From contig JBBDIE010000082.1 of the NCBI GenBank assembly GCA_040880545.1, positions 1-29,971 of the forward strand: a DNA stretch of 29,971 nucleotides, written 5' to 3'. This DNA is from M55B112 sp040880545. GTDB taxonomy: Bacteria; Bacteroidota; Bacteroidia; Bacteroidales; GCA-2748055. Under the pieces are notes generated by a model. That model was not told the DNA's origin and made no database searches. It was given only the letters and a program-made list of their open reading frames with translations. Position numbers and translations under genes: made by a program. Below are positions 9,130-18,093 of this stretch, piece after piece (the first letter of the stretch is position 1; every line of letters starts with the position of its first letter).

Positions 9130-9909
9130 ATGAAGAAATTATTAATTTTTGCATTACTCCCGATTCTTGCTGCATGTAATACTGGAAGGAACAGTGATAC
9201 GCAGCAGGAGGAATGGATTCAGCTTTTCAATGGTGAAAATCTTGATGGCTGGCACATCAAAATTGCAGGGTATGATCTGAATGAAAATATAGGAAACACA
9301 TTCAGAGTGGAAGATGGTATGATCAAGGTGAGGTACGATGCCTACGATGAGTTTACAAATCAATTCGGACATATCTATTACGATCAGAAATTTTCACATT
9401 ACAGATTAAGGGTAGAATACAGGTTTGTTGGGGAGCAGGCGGGGGGCGGACCTGAGTGGGCCATAAAGAACAGCGGGGTTATGTACCATTCGCAGTCTCC
9501 TGAAAGTGTACTGAAGGATCAATCTTTTCCGGTTTGCCTGGAGGGTCAGTTCCTGGGGGGCTACAATGAAAATGAGCGGCCCACGATGAATCTGTGTACT
9601 CCGTCTACACATGTGCATATAAACAATGAATTGGTAACACAACATTGTATCAGCTCCACCTCAAAAACCATACGTGGTGAGGAGTGGGTGAGCGCGGAAT
9701 TTTTCGTATATGGCGACAGTATCATCCATCACCTGGTTGATGGTGATACCGTATTTACCTTCAGCAAGCCGGTTATAGATGGAAGTGATCTTCCTGAGGG
9801 ATTTCCCATGACGGACGGTGAACCGCTTCGCGAAGGATACATCTCCCTCCAGGCCGAATCTCATCCGGTTGATTTCCGGAAGGTGGAATTGCAGGATCTG
9901 AGCAAGTAG
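9130..9909 (+). CDS. DUF1080 (3-keto-disaccharide hydrolase family) lipoprotein
   Basis: A 259-residue lipoprotein. Residues 1-16 are a signal with lipobox LAAC16, so the mature protein starts at Cys16 and is membrane anchored. The rest is one concanavalin-like DUF1080 domain: WIQLFNGENLDGWHIK near the start, a VEYRFVG strand, a GGGPEWAIKNSGVMYHSQ segment typical of the family, and the final strand GYISLQAESHPVDFRKVEL. Some members cleave 3-keto-glucosides produced by sugar oxidoreductases; most are untested. No 3-keto forming oxidoreductase is next to it. It converges with another DUF1080 protein, with only 19 bases between their stops. The substrate is inferred only at family level. Confidence 0.88.
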   Translation: MKKLLIFALLPILAACNTGRNSDTQQEEWIQLFNGENLDGWHIKIAGYDLNENIGNTFRVEDGMIKVRYDAYDEFTNQFGHIYYDQKFSHYRLRVEYRFVGEQAGGGPEWAIKNSGVMYHSQSPESVLKDQSFPVCLEGQFLGGYNENERPTMNLCTPSTHVHINNELVTQHCISSTSKTIRGEEWVSAEFFVYGDSIIHHLVDGDTVFTFSKPVIDGSDLPEGFPMTDGEPLREGYISLQAESHPVDFRKVELQDLSK

Positions 9910-9928
9910 CAATTCGGGATTCTAAGGC

Positions 9929-11317
9929 TTATTTTTGACCGGGAAGGTACATGTGTGAAGGCTGGAGGTTGTGTTCTTCCACCATCTGACGAGCCCATTC
10001 CAGGTTTCCCAGGTTTTTGGAATCGGTATTATTCGTTCCGAGGGCAAACTTTACACCCGCCTCTTTGGCTTTTGCGATTACACGGCTTCCCGGTAACCGG
10101 AGTTTGCTGTTGATCTCCAGTGCAACATTATTTTCAACCAGGGCATTCACAACCCTGTCAATGCGTGCGTCTGTCCACAATTCATCGTATCGGTCTTCCA
10201 GTTCAACAGGGAGGTAGGTGGGATTTACATAAATGGCGACCGGTTCGGTTACAACCATCTCTATCTGGCTCACCAGCTGTTCCATAAAATCCTGCGGATC
10301 TCCCACTTCAGTTTCTTCAGGGATCCACAATCGCATCCTGGTTCCGTTCCTGTTGGTCCAGGTCATTGCATCGGTAAAGGCATAGTCGAACCGGGCTACC
10401 AGTTCGGGGGAGAACATACCCACCCATTCCCTTCCCTCTGCCTGCATGGCCTTGAAAATTGGCAGACCCTGGATGGAAGCATGGTAGGCCTCCAACTGTT
10501 CGTTAGTTTCTATGGGGAATTTTAATCCGCAATTGGCAGCCACACCGTAGTTGATGCCCATTTTAGCTGAACGTTCTATGAGTGCAGCGATGGTAAGATC
10601 ACCTTTCTCGTGTACGTGGTAATCGACCACCGGCATTAACCGGCTGTGTAGTTGGGTTATTTCCCGGGCAAAATCCGGATCATCATTCTGTCGTTTTTCC
10701 GCCGGGGGAAGATTCGTGATTGTCATGTTCCTGAATTTCACACCCGAATTGCCAAACAGGGTCCTGATGGCAAAGGTTCCCGTACCCAGTTTGCGGGATT
10801 CCAATTGAGCTGTACGAAAGGGTACCTCCGGTTCAATATAATCAACCACCGGATATCCATTTACGGTGATGTTTATCTTGTTTTCCACCACCATGATTAC
10901 CAACTTGAACCAGGATCCATCCTCCACCATATTGTAATAGATATTCCTCACATTGGATAGACTCCCTGTTTTAAGCAACTGGTCCCAACTCCCCACCTCG
11001 CTATTGTCAATGTTAACTTCATACCCCTGCTCAAGGTCCCGTTTATTCGTATGAAACAGAATGGCAGCGCTACCTCCCGGCATGGTCTGTACCTCTGTGG
11101 ACAACTCAAAATTCCGGAATGTATTTAAAAAACCCGGATTGTAAACCACTGTCGAATACTCTTCATTCATTTCCAGGACACCTTCAGACAGGAGCGAGAT
11201 GCCCTCTCCCTGCCATCGGTTAGTCTCTTCAAGAGGATGAAGTACCTGGCTGTTTCGGTTACATGAGACCACGATGGAACATGCGATTAAAAGGGTGGCG
11301 AAATTTTTCATATTCAT
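9929..11317 (-). CDS. Lipoprotein fusing a DUF1080-like domain to a degenerate PHP-type domain
   Basis: A 462-residue lipoprotein; the signal ends with VVSC19. Start ATGs exist at 11317 and 11311, two codons apart, and cannot be separated. Residues ~30-205 are a jelly-roll DUF1080-like domain (ILFHTNKRDLEQGYEVNID; FRNMTITNLPP). Residues ~228-455 look like a PHP metal-dependent barrel, starting with D232-Y-H234-V-H236. The other expected metal motifs are altered: GVAANCG replaces the usual TDH, IYVNPT replaces a HP motif, and TNNTDS replaces SDAH. EINSKLRLP matches the PHP strand with its Asn/Ser. The fusion implies a periplasmic or surface enzyme acting on a sugar or sugar phosphate (inference). 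It might bind a different metal or be non-catalytic. Confidence 0.75.
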   Translation of the reverse strand: MNMKNFATLLIACSIVVSCNRNSQVLHPLEETNRWQGEGISLLSEGVLEMNEEYSTVVYNPGFLNTFRNFELSTEVQTMPGGSAAILFHTNKRDLEQGYEVNIDNSEVGSWDQLLKTGSLSNVRNIYYNMVEDGSWFKLVIMVVENKINITVNGYPVVDYIEPEVPFRTAQLESRKLGTGTFAIRTLFGNSGVKFRNMTITNLPPAEKRQNDDPDFAREITQLHSRLMPVVDYHVHEKGDLTIAALIERSAKMGINYGVAANCGLKFPIETNEQLEAYHASIQGLPIFKAMQAEGREWVGMFSPELVARFDYAFTDAMTWTNRNGTRMRLWIPEETEVGDPQDFMEQLVSQIEMVVTEPVAIYVNPTYLPVELEDRYDELWTDARIDRVVNALVENNVALEINSKLRLPGSRVIAKAKEAGVKFALGTNNTDSKNLGNLEWARQMVEEHNLQPSHMYLPGQK

Positions 11318-11414
11318 GGGTTTATTAAAATTTTCAGGGATCGAATCTGCTAAAATATAAAATTCTCTCCACTTGCTTTTATATTCAACGGAAAGAAGTT
11401 CCGTAAAAAAAATC

Positions 11415-11422
11415 TAAATTTG
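11415..11422 (+). promoter_or_regulatory. Candidate -7 promoter box for gpmI
   Basis: TAAATTTG followed by T matches the Bacteroidetes -7 consensus TAnnTTTG, 81 bases before the gpmI ATG. No clear -33 TTG is found at the usual distance. Just upstream, ACGGAA (11388-11393) and TTCCGT (11399-11404) form a 6-bp hairpin, which could be an operator or chance. Confidence 0.4.
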
Positions 11423-11503
11423 TGCCCTCAAACCAGAATCTTCCGAATAAACTTTTTTGATCTGAACCTGTTTTGATATTGAACATACAATTAAGATAAT
11501 TAC

Positions 11504-13030
11504 ATGAAAAAGAAAACACTCCTTATGATCCTTGATGGATGGGGAATTGGAAATGGAACTAAATCAGATGTGATCAGTCAGGTACCGACACCAAATGTTG
11601 ACAGGCTTGAACAGACTTATCCAACTAACAGGCTTTTTGCATCCGGTGAGGATGTGGGTCTGCCAGAAGGCCAGATGGGAAATTCGGAAGTGGGGCACCT
11701 GAATATTGGTGCAGGCCGGATCGTATTTCAGGATCTCGTGAAGATTAACAGGGCCATTCGTGATGGCTCCATAAAAGATAATGAGACGCTTATTGAGGCA
11801 TTCAGTTACGCCAGGGATCAGAAAAAGCAGGTTCATTTCCTGGGGCTGATGTCGGACGGAGGGGTTCATTCTCTTGATAAACACCTGTATGCATTGTGCG
11901 ACATGACCGGTGATTACGGGATTGAAAATGTGTTCATACATGGCTTCGGAGACGGACGGGATACCGATCCACAGAGCGGGAAAGGGTACCTGGAAAATTT
12001 GTTGAAGCACCTGGCTACATCAAATGGTAAAATGGCCTCATTTATAGGAAGGTACTATGCCATGGACAGGGACAAGCGATGGGAACGGATAAAAGATGCA
12101 TACCAACTTCTGGTGAATGGTGTTGGTAAAAAGAGTGATGATATTCTGAAAACGGTTCAGGAGTCGTACGATGATGGGATCACCGATGAGTTTATGAAGC
12201 CCATTGTGATGGTCGGGGAGGACAATGAACCGGTTGGAAATATAAGGGAAGGAGACGTGGTGGTGTTCTTCAATTTCAGGAACGACAGGGCAAAGGAGCT
12301 TACCATAGCCCTTACCCAGCAGGACATGCCCGAATTTGACATGAAAACCTTACCGTTGCATTATTGTACCATGACCCCATACGATGCTACATTTAAAGGA
12401 ATGCATGTGATATTCGGAAAGGATAATGTATTCAATACCATGGGTGAGGTGGTATCCAATGCCGGGCTGTCGCAACTACGGATAGCCGAAACCGAGAAAT
12501 ATGCCCATGTGACCTTCTTCTTTTCCGGGGGAAGGGAGGAGGTATACAAAAATGAAGAGCGGATCATGGTGCCATCACCCAAGGTGGCTACGTATGATCT
12601 TCAGCCTGAAATGAGTGCATACACAGTACGGGACAGGATTGTTGAGGCCCTGAACACGGGTAAACATGATTTTGTCTGTCTCAATTTTGCCAATGGCGAC
12701 ATGGTGGGGCATACCGGTGTGTATGAAGCCATTAAAAAAGCCATTCAAACGGTGGATGAATGTGTAGGTGATGTTGTGAACGCAGCAAGGGAGAACGGTT
12801 ATGATGTACTGATCATTGCCGATCATGGAAATGCAGATAATGCTGTAAATGCTGATGGGTCACCCAATACTGCCCATTCGCTGAATCCGGTACCTTGTAT
12901 CCTGGTATCAGATGATTATCAATCAGTTGGGGAGGGTATACTGGCCGATGTGGCACCCACGCTTCTTCATATCATGGGGGTTGAGATCCCGAAAGAAATG
13001 ACAGGTAAAGTATTGGTACATGCGCGTTAG
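11504..13030 (+). CDS. gpmI: 2,3-bisphosphoglycerate-independent phosphoglycerate mutase
   Basis: A 508-residue cytoplasmic glycolytic enzyme that interconverts 3- and 2-phosphoglycerate with two metal ions (usually manganese). The alkaline-phosphatase-type metal site is visible: D11 in LMILDGWGIG and the phospho-serine S61 in GQMGNSEVGHLNIG. Further motifs are HGFGDGRDTDP, RYYAMDRDKRW, FFNFRNDRAKE, NFANGDMVGHTG and the late metal motif IIADHGNADN. The length is the family norm (about 510), so the gene is complete. It is transcribed alone; its stop is one base away from the stop of the convergent glycoside hydrolase gene, leaving no room for a conventional terminator. Confidence 0.98.
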   Translation: MKKKTLLMILDGWGIGNGTKSDVISQVPTPNVDRLEQTYPTNRLFASGEDVGLPEGQMGNSEVGHLNIGAGRIVFQDLVKINRAIRDGSIKDNETLIEAFSYARDQKKQVHFLGLMSDGGVHSLDKHLYALCDMTGDYGIENVFIHGFGDGRDTDPQSGKGYLENLLKHLATSNGKMASFIGRYYAMDRDKRWERIKDAYQLLVNGVGKKSDDILKTVQESYDDGITDEFMKPIVMVGEDNEPVGNIREGDVVVFFNFRNDRAKELTIALTQQDMPEFDMKTLPLHYCTMTPYDATFKGMHVIFGKDNVFNTMGEVVSNAGLSQLRIAETEKYAHVTFFFSGGREEVYKNEERIMVPSPKVATYDLQPEMSAYTVRDRIVEALNTGKHDFVCLNFANGDMVGHTGVYEAIKKAIQTVDECVGDVVNAARENGYDVLIIADHGNADNAVNADGSPNTAHSLNPVPCILVSDDYQSVGEGILADVAPTLLHIMGVEIPKEMTGKVLVHAR

Positions 13031-13031
13031 G

Positions 13032-15953
13032 CTACGACCTTAACACATAATATTCAATTACGTAATATCCTTCGGCCGGGACTTTTGGTCTGAATGGTGG
13101 TAGTTCCCTGATGGTTCTGCCCTCTTCAAGCCTGACATCACTAAATTCGCGGGTGTCGACAGTCTCCCCATCGGGGGTTTTGACCACAATTTTAAGTCTG
13201 ACGGTCCGTTGTTTCCCCACATTCAGCATCACAGGAGTGAGCTGGTCCCTGTTATGGTAGATCACATCGGTGTTGTTACTGCCTGCCAGGACATCCTGTA
13301 AAGCCATCTTATTGATATAAAACCCCAGTTTTGCATGGCCCATGGCATCGATAACAGGTTTACGGTAAGTTCCGCTGTTGGGTCCTCCGTGGAGGCAGCA
13401 CCAGCTGAACCCGTCAATATCATGGATGCGTTGCCATTTCATCGATTCCCAGGCACTGAATGCCTGCCACGCCTGGCTTGCTTTCCATTCATGGAAACCG
13501 AATTCACGGCCCACACTTCCCACGTCATATTTGTTTTCATAGGAGGGCATCTGGTACCAGGGCTTCCCCTTTACCAGATCAAAATTCTGCATCCCGATGG
13601 ATTCTTCGTGTTCAAAGTTAAAGTATGCCCTTTCCCTGCTCTCCAGAAAAGACCTTCTGTAGGGGTCGGGCCATTTCCTGATATTGTGCCACGGCGCCCC
13701 GTATCCGGTCAATGCATCCTGGTTCCCCCGAACAATCAGGGGGGCCGTCCATTCTGCAACCGGCACAATGGCATTACCCTCCCTGTCGATGGTCCCTTCA
13801 TCATTGTTGTAATGAAAATGCCTGTTAAAAGAACTGGGAGAGATCAGGCGGCTGGAATCCCGCTGACTGATGGTTTGATACATTTTGGCAATGAACCTGT
13901 TGGAGTATGAAAGCGGTTTGTCGTAGAAGCGGTTCGGATGGTTGGAGCCTTCCCACATGACAATACTGGGGTGATTAAAGACCTGGTCCATGTATTCAGG
14001 GTATCCTTCAAAATCTATTCCTCCCCATTCCCCTTCCCGGATCCAGGAGGCGGTGGGCCAGATAAGCATGATGCCCAACTGGTCGGCCATCTCAGCCACC
14101 CGTGGATCATTTACACTATAGGCATAACGTCCTCCGGCATGCACATGGATTCTCAGGGTATTCCCCAGCTTCTTGCAGGCCAGCAGTTCATCGGCCAGTA
14201 CAGAAGAGGGCGGACACCGGTTCCATTTCGCCAGGTTCTCAATGGGCATCCTGAAGCCCATTGTCTGTGCCCCACCCAGTAATTCAGGGTCCCCGTTGAT
14301 CCGGAAAATGCCTTCTTCCTGGCTCACGGTGCGTATACCGGTGGTAATCATTTCGTCATCAATCAGCCGATTACCATCTTTGATCTTCACATGGATCCGG
14401 TATAGATTGGGGGAATCATGGGTCCACAGGTAAGGTGATTCTACGGTTCCTGCGTAGTTAATATGGACAGAATCGAGGGCAAAGAGCTCCACCGGAATTT
14501 CAAATGAAGCTGCTTTCCTGTTCCCCTCCACGGGGAACCAAGGATAATAGTCCACTTCGACTGTTCCGGTGAAAGTTGTATCGGAATTGTTCTGAAGTTC
14601 TATCCTGTGAAATTGTTGCGCATGCTCGTCAACGGAGCTTGTGAATGTCTTTACAGAATGTATATTGATCAATTCTGTCAGATCGATCCATGCCCTTCCA
14701 CAGAACCAGCCGATATTCCTGTCGTTCGGGGAATGGTACAGGGGACCATCGTTATAGTAAGAATAGACCCTGATGGCTATGGTATTCTCCCTGTAGGGTA
14801 ACAGGAACCGTGAAATATCAAGTTTAACCGGGTGCCTGTTGTTTGTTACAAAAACAACTTTTCCATTGACCCATATCTCTCCTCCCGGGTCCAGCGTTTC
14901 AATATTGAGCCATGCTTTCCGGATCGATCCGATCTTTATTTTTTTTCGCAGGTAGAGGTCCTCGCCTGCTTCCAAAGCCCCTCCTCTTACTATGGGTAGG
15001 ATATCCGTCTCCCAGGCACGGTCATCAAATCCGGGGTTGGCCCATTCATCGATATTGGTTCTGACATCAAAATTTTCCCGTAAGAACGGCCTGATATGGT
15101 AAGGAGCTCCCGGGCCACAACCGGTGGTGTCGAAATTAAGCCCGGTCAGATCGTCCAATTGTATTCCCGTGCCGCCGCTAATTTGAATACGATTGACCAA
15201 AGAACTGTTTCTCATGGATGCCCAGTCGGCTGTTTTTTTCCCGTTAACCAACAGGTTATACCTGTTATTCACAAGGTCAACCTCCATTTTAAAATCGTAC
15301 CATTTCCCAGGGGTGTAGGATTCTCCCATTCTGTCAATTCCGCCGGAGGTGTAGAAGATGTTTCCGTTGGAATGAAATCCGGCCTCAGCAATTATCCGGT
15401 TATTCTCCTTCAGGGCGATAGCCATGGGAATGTTTCCTTTATAGCTCATGGCTCGCCAGCTCAGGAAGAAACGCCATTGCAGGCTGTCAGTGCTTCGCTC
15501 TATCTTTACCCCGGGCTGTATCAGATGCAGAGACCCGTTTTCAACCAGTGCTCCATCGATGCTATCCCATGCTAATAAAGTGGTTTTGGATCGTTCAGGG
15601 TCCCCAGGTTTAAAACCCGTTGTATTCCATGAATCGAGTACGATACGCCTTCTTTTGTCGGGTACTGGTTGTGGTTTCAGCTGGCTGAGGAAACGATCGG
15701 TTTCAGCTTCCGAATTAACCTTCCTGTTCAGGGCTGTATCGGAAAACCAACGGCCGGCCACATCGGCATATACTTTCAGAAATTCAATCCGCTTTTCGGT
15801 TTCAAAAAATTCATTCTCACCTTTAAAATCTGTGATACCTGCTGCTTCCCTATCCCTTGTAAAATACCTTAGCTCGAAGGAGGAAGAGATTTGGCTGTTG
15901 GTTGGGACCGGCAACAGTGTCACACTTAAGAAAACGATCAGTAACTTTTTCAT
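13032..15953 (-). CDS. Divergent glycoside hydrolase family 2 protein, secreted
   Basis: A 973-residue exported protein with a Sec signal at 1-20 (KKLLIVFLSVTLLPVP). Residues ~100-290 look like a concanavalin-type (LamG/DUF1080-like) domain (GKWYDFKMEVDLVNNRYNLL). Residues ~295-430 form a GH2 sugar-binding domain (YLRKKIKIG; IWVNGKVVF; NTIAIRVYSYY), followed by an immunoglobulin-like domain to ~560 and a TIM barrel. In the barrel, MWEGSNH672PN lines up with the GH2 motif W-x-x-G-N-E, so the usual acid/base Glu is His672. A nucleophile candidate is E817 in VGREFGFHEW. The protein may be a GH2 with a different mechanism or a glycan-binding pseudo-enzyme. It lies 26 bases after an orphan lipoprotein gene and is probably co-transcribed with it. 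GH2 covers beta-galactosidases, mannosidases and glucuronidases; the substrate is not predictable. Confidence 0.82.
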   Translation of the reverse strand: MKKLLIVFLSVTLLPVPTNSQISSSFELRYFTRDREAAGITDFKGENEFFETEKRIEFLKVYADVAGRWFSDTALNRKVNSEAETDRFLSQLKPQPVPDKRRRIVLDSWNTTGFKPGDPERSKTTLLAWDSIDGALVENGSLHLIQPGVKIERSTDSLQWRFFLSWRAMSYKGNIPMAIALKENNRIIAEAGFHSNGNIFYTSGGIDRMGESYTPGKWYDFKMEVDLVNNRYNLLVNGKKTADWASMRNSSLVNRIQISGGTGIQLDDLTGLNFDTTGCGPGAPYHIRPFLRENFDVRTNIDEWANPGFDDRAWETDILPIVRGGALEAGEDLYLRKKIKIGSIRKAWLNIETLDPGGEIWVNGKVVFVTNNRHPVKLDISRFLLPYRENTIAIRVYSYYNDGPLYHSPNDRNIGWFCGRAWIDLTELINIHSVKTFTSSVDEHAQQFHRIELQNNSDTTFTGTVEVDYYPWFPVEGNRKAASFEIPVELFALDSVHINYAGTVESPYLWTHDSPNLYRIHVKIKDGNRLIDDEMITTGIRTVSQEEGIFRINGDPELLGGAQTMGFRMPIENLAKWNRCPPSSVLADELLACKKLGNTLRIHVHAGGRYAYSVNDPRVAEMADQLGIMLIWPTASWIREGEWGGIDFEGYPEYMDQVFNHPSIVMWEGSNHPNRFYDKPLSYSNRFIAKMYQTISQRDSSRLISPSSFNRHFHYNNDEGTIDREGNAIVPVAEWTAPLIVRGNQDALTGYGAPWHNIRKWPDPYRRSFLESRERAYFNFEHEESIGMQNFDLVKGKPWYQMPSYENKYDVGSVGREFGFHEWKASQAWQAFSAWESMKWQRIHDIDGFSWCCLHGGPNSGTYRKPVIDAMGHAKLGFYINKMALQDVLAGSNNTDVIYHNRDQLTPVMLNVGKQRTVRLKIVVKTPDGETVDTREFSDVRLEEGRTIRELPPFRPKVPAEGYYVIEYYVLRS

Positions 15954-15979
15954 CAGAAGTTGATATTTGAATTGAATTT

Positions 15980-16867
15980 CTAACCGGGTATACCGACCCG
16001 GATAAATTCTTCCCTGATACGGGGAATGATCATGGTTAGGTCAGTCATAGTTTTTTTGTCATACCTGATATGTGTATTGTAGGTCCTGAGTTTTTTCTGC
16101 GTGGTATCCACACTAAATCCCTCCTTCTGATACATGATATCTACATCCTCATAAACTTTTCGTAGTTTTTTGAGCATCAACAGGTAACCTTTCACTGAAA
16201 GAGATTCCTGGTGATTGCTGAGTATGGTATAGATGCTGTTAAGTGTATATTTTTGCTGGAGCAGATGTTCGGCGATGACATGGTTCCCAGTGTCTGCTTC
16301 AAATATCTTCACTCCAATATACATGGCTTCCAGCCAACCTCCTGTTAGAGACAGCGCTGCCAGGTTGTCATTGCCGTTTTCCCTGAAGAACCGGTCGGTT
16401 TTCCTGTAAATTTCTTCAAGGACAATGGTCAGGGAGTCCAGGTTGTCATAGGATTCCTCAATCTGCTGTGAAGACTGTTCAAAAATTGATCGTGGAATGT
16501 TTAGTTTTTGGGAGATTGTTTCCAGTGAATTGTAGTATTGTGCTGCCTGTACTGCCTGTCCGAGGAATTTCATATAGGTAATATCGACCCCGTAAACACC
16601 CAGCATAAGCGCCAACTGTTCAGGATTGTCATACATGGTGATATCATCGATGGGAGCGGGAATATCAGGATTGTAATTGGTACCCGATCGGTTAAACATA
16701 CCGGTCATATCAGTAGGCAGGTACATTGAATAGACAACCTCCATGATCTCTTTGCTTTCTGCCCTTAATTCCTGGTTTTCAAACAGGTTGTCCGCCGGTC
16801 CTGTCTTGTTTTTGCAGGCGTTAAGGATCAACAGGGCCAGGATGACAGGTATAAATGCAGTTCTCAT
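15980..16867 (-). CDS. Lipoprotein of unknown function
   Basis: A 295-residue protein. The start is placed at the ATG at 16867, because it begins a lipoprotein signal (RTAFIPVILALLILNAC) with lipobox LNAC; a longer reading frame would add 36 residues without signal character. The mature protein is mostly helical and acidic, with a long central helical part (YRKTDRFFRENGND; LLMLKKLRKVYEDVDIMY). No catalytic motif is seen and I do not recognise the family. It stands between a cytidylate-kinase-like gene and the GH2 gene on the same strand. Its gap of 26 bases to the GH2 gene suggests joint transcription and possibly a cell-envelope role. Confidence 0.75.
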   Translation of the reverse strand: MRTAFIPVILALLILNACKNKTGPADNLFENQELRAESKEIMEVVYSMYLPTDMTGMFNRSGTNYNPDIPAPIDDITMYDNPEQLALMLGVYGVDITYMKFLGQAVQAAQYYNSLETISQKLNIPRSIFEQSSQQIEESYDNLDSLTIVLEEIYRKTDRFFRENGNDNLAALSLTGGWLEAMYIGVKIFEADTGNHVIAEHLLQQKYTLNSIYTILSNHQESLSVKGYLLMLKKLRKVYEDVDIMYQKEGFSVDTTQKKLRTYNTHIRYDKKTMTDLTMIIPRIREEFIRVGIPG

Positions 16868-17030
16868 ATGCACGAATTTTTTTAAAATTAAGAAAAAGAA
16901 TGAAAATGCGAAAGTATATGCAAGCTCACTCTGTTGCGAGGAATAAAGTCGTCCCCCCTTTTTTATATCGTCCATTCCGGAATAGCTTGTAATACAGGGA
17001 AAGTAAAAAGAGCGAACGGCTCGGGAACCA

Positions 17031-17723
17031 TTATATTAAATTACGGATTTTCAGCGTACTGACAATGATTTTAACGATTGTATCGATTTCCAGAGTCATG
17101 CAGTTAAGTTTAATGTCAAACCGGGTATAATCAGTTCCTTTTCCATGGAAATAATCCCTGAAGAGTTTTCTTTTTTTATCGATCAGAATTATCTGGTTTC
17201 TTGCTTGTTCCATGGTAAGATCATGTTTTGAGGCAACTCTGATTACTCTCCATTCCAAGGGTGCCTCCAGCATGATATGCAACGATCGGGGGATATCCCT
17301 GGTAATGGCTACTCCTCCCCGGCCAACAATGATTGTGTTACCGTTGTTGGCAAAGGTTCTGATAACCTTAGCAATGGTCGTTCTGATCTTCAGGTCCGAT
17401 GTATAATAATCTTTAGACTGTGCCAGTAGCAGTTCTTCCAGGGTATTCCTGTTTTTATAGTTGAATACATGTTGGATCTGATCACTGTCGACGTTTAATA
17501 CCTTTGCCGATTCATTAAGAATCTCCTTACTGATCCACCGCCATGGATAGTCCTTGCCCCGGTCCTGTTTCAGGCGGTTCAGTTCATCGGAAAGTAAAGC
17601 GGCGATCTTTTTGGCTTCACAGCCCATCTCCCTGGAAATTGTGACAACCGGACCGGGATAGAAATTCTTTGCAGGGTCCTCCTTGTACCAGTCTGCTTTA
17701 TATTTAGACAGATCTACTTTCAT
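17031..17723 (-). CDS. Cytidylate-kinase-like family protein
   Basis: A 230-residue cytoplasmic protein resembling the cytidylate-kinase-like family (a P-loop NTPase fold). The N-terminal strand and loop are VVTISREMGCEAKKIAALL (residues 26-44). Family members usually have GSGG in this loop; here it is G34CEA37, which may weaken phosphate binding. The middle has IIVGRGGVAIT and the LHIMLEAPLEWRVIRV strand/lid segment found in these proteins. The conserved DY and KxTDYTRFDI-type end is present. The family is common in Bacteroidetes and its substrate is not known, so CMP kinase activity must not be assumed. It is the first gene of a minus-strand run toward the lipoprotein and GH2 genes, but 163 bases separate it from the next start. 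Confidence 0.78.
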   Translation of the reverse strand: MKVDLSKYKADWYKEDPAKNFYPGPVVTISREMGCEAKKIAALLSDELNRLKQDRGKDYPWRWISKEILNESAKVLNVDSDQIQHVFNYKNRNTLEELLLAQSKDYYTSDLKIRTTIAKVIRTFANNGNTIIVGRGGVAITRDIPRSLHIMLEAPLEWRVIRVASKHDLTMEQARNQIILIDKKRKLFRDYFHGKGTDYTRFDIKLNCMTLEIDTIVKIIVSTLKIRNLI

Positions 17724-18093
17724 TGGGATGCATATATTAGAAAGAAAACTTATACAATATTATCGTGCTTGATCAGAAAGCATTAAGAACCAGGCATGCG
17801 ATGACTGTTTTGAAGTCGGGCTTAACGCAGCTATCGGTCTTTTCTTACAAGCACCAGTAAACCAGGTTCGTTACAATTTATAACAAAAAGGCCCAGAAGT
17901 CAAGAAGAAACAGACAATAATTTAACTTTCCCGGGAATATATTACATTACATCAACAGGAATGACCATCTCAGAATTAATGGTCTGACAAGTTCCGGCCA
18001 TACATTCATACATTCAGATATATAAATTTGTTATATTTGTTTTTTAAGACTGTGGGACAATTCAGTTAAGAATCAATTTAAAATTCACAATAG
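17724..18093. other. Divergent intergenic region between the kinase-like gene and mdh
   Basis: This 370-base gap holds no ORF of note and no tRNA or known riboswitch pattern. It must contain promoters for both flanking genes. An inverted repeat GACCAT (17963-17968) / ATGGTC (17979-17984) with a 10-base spacer lies 40-60 bases upstream of the mdh -7 boxes and could be an operator. CATACATT is repeated directly just after it. Confidence 0.45.
18023..18039 (+). promoter_or_regulatory. Tandem candidate -7 boxes for mdh
   Basis: Two boxes fit TAnnTTTG: TAAATTTG at 18023-18030 and TATATTTG at 18032-18039, the second followed by T. They lie 55-70 bases before the mdh ATG. No convincing -33 TTG is visible at the right spacing for either. 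Confidence 0.45.

Noticed and set aside
16868..16975. A longer start for the orphan lipoprotein adding 36 residues
   Set aside because: The longer form would place a second hydrophobic stretch before the lipobox signal; the ATG at 16867 is a better fit.
17840..17900. A tRNA-like patch around GGTTCG in the region before mdh
   Set aside because: No acceptor or anticodon stems can be drawn around it.
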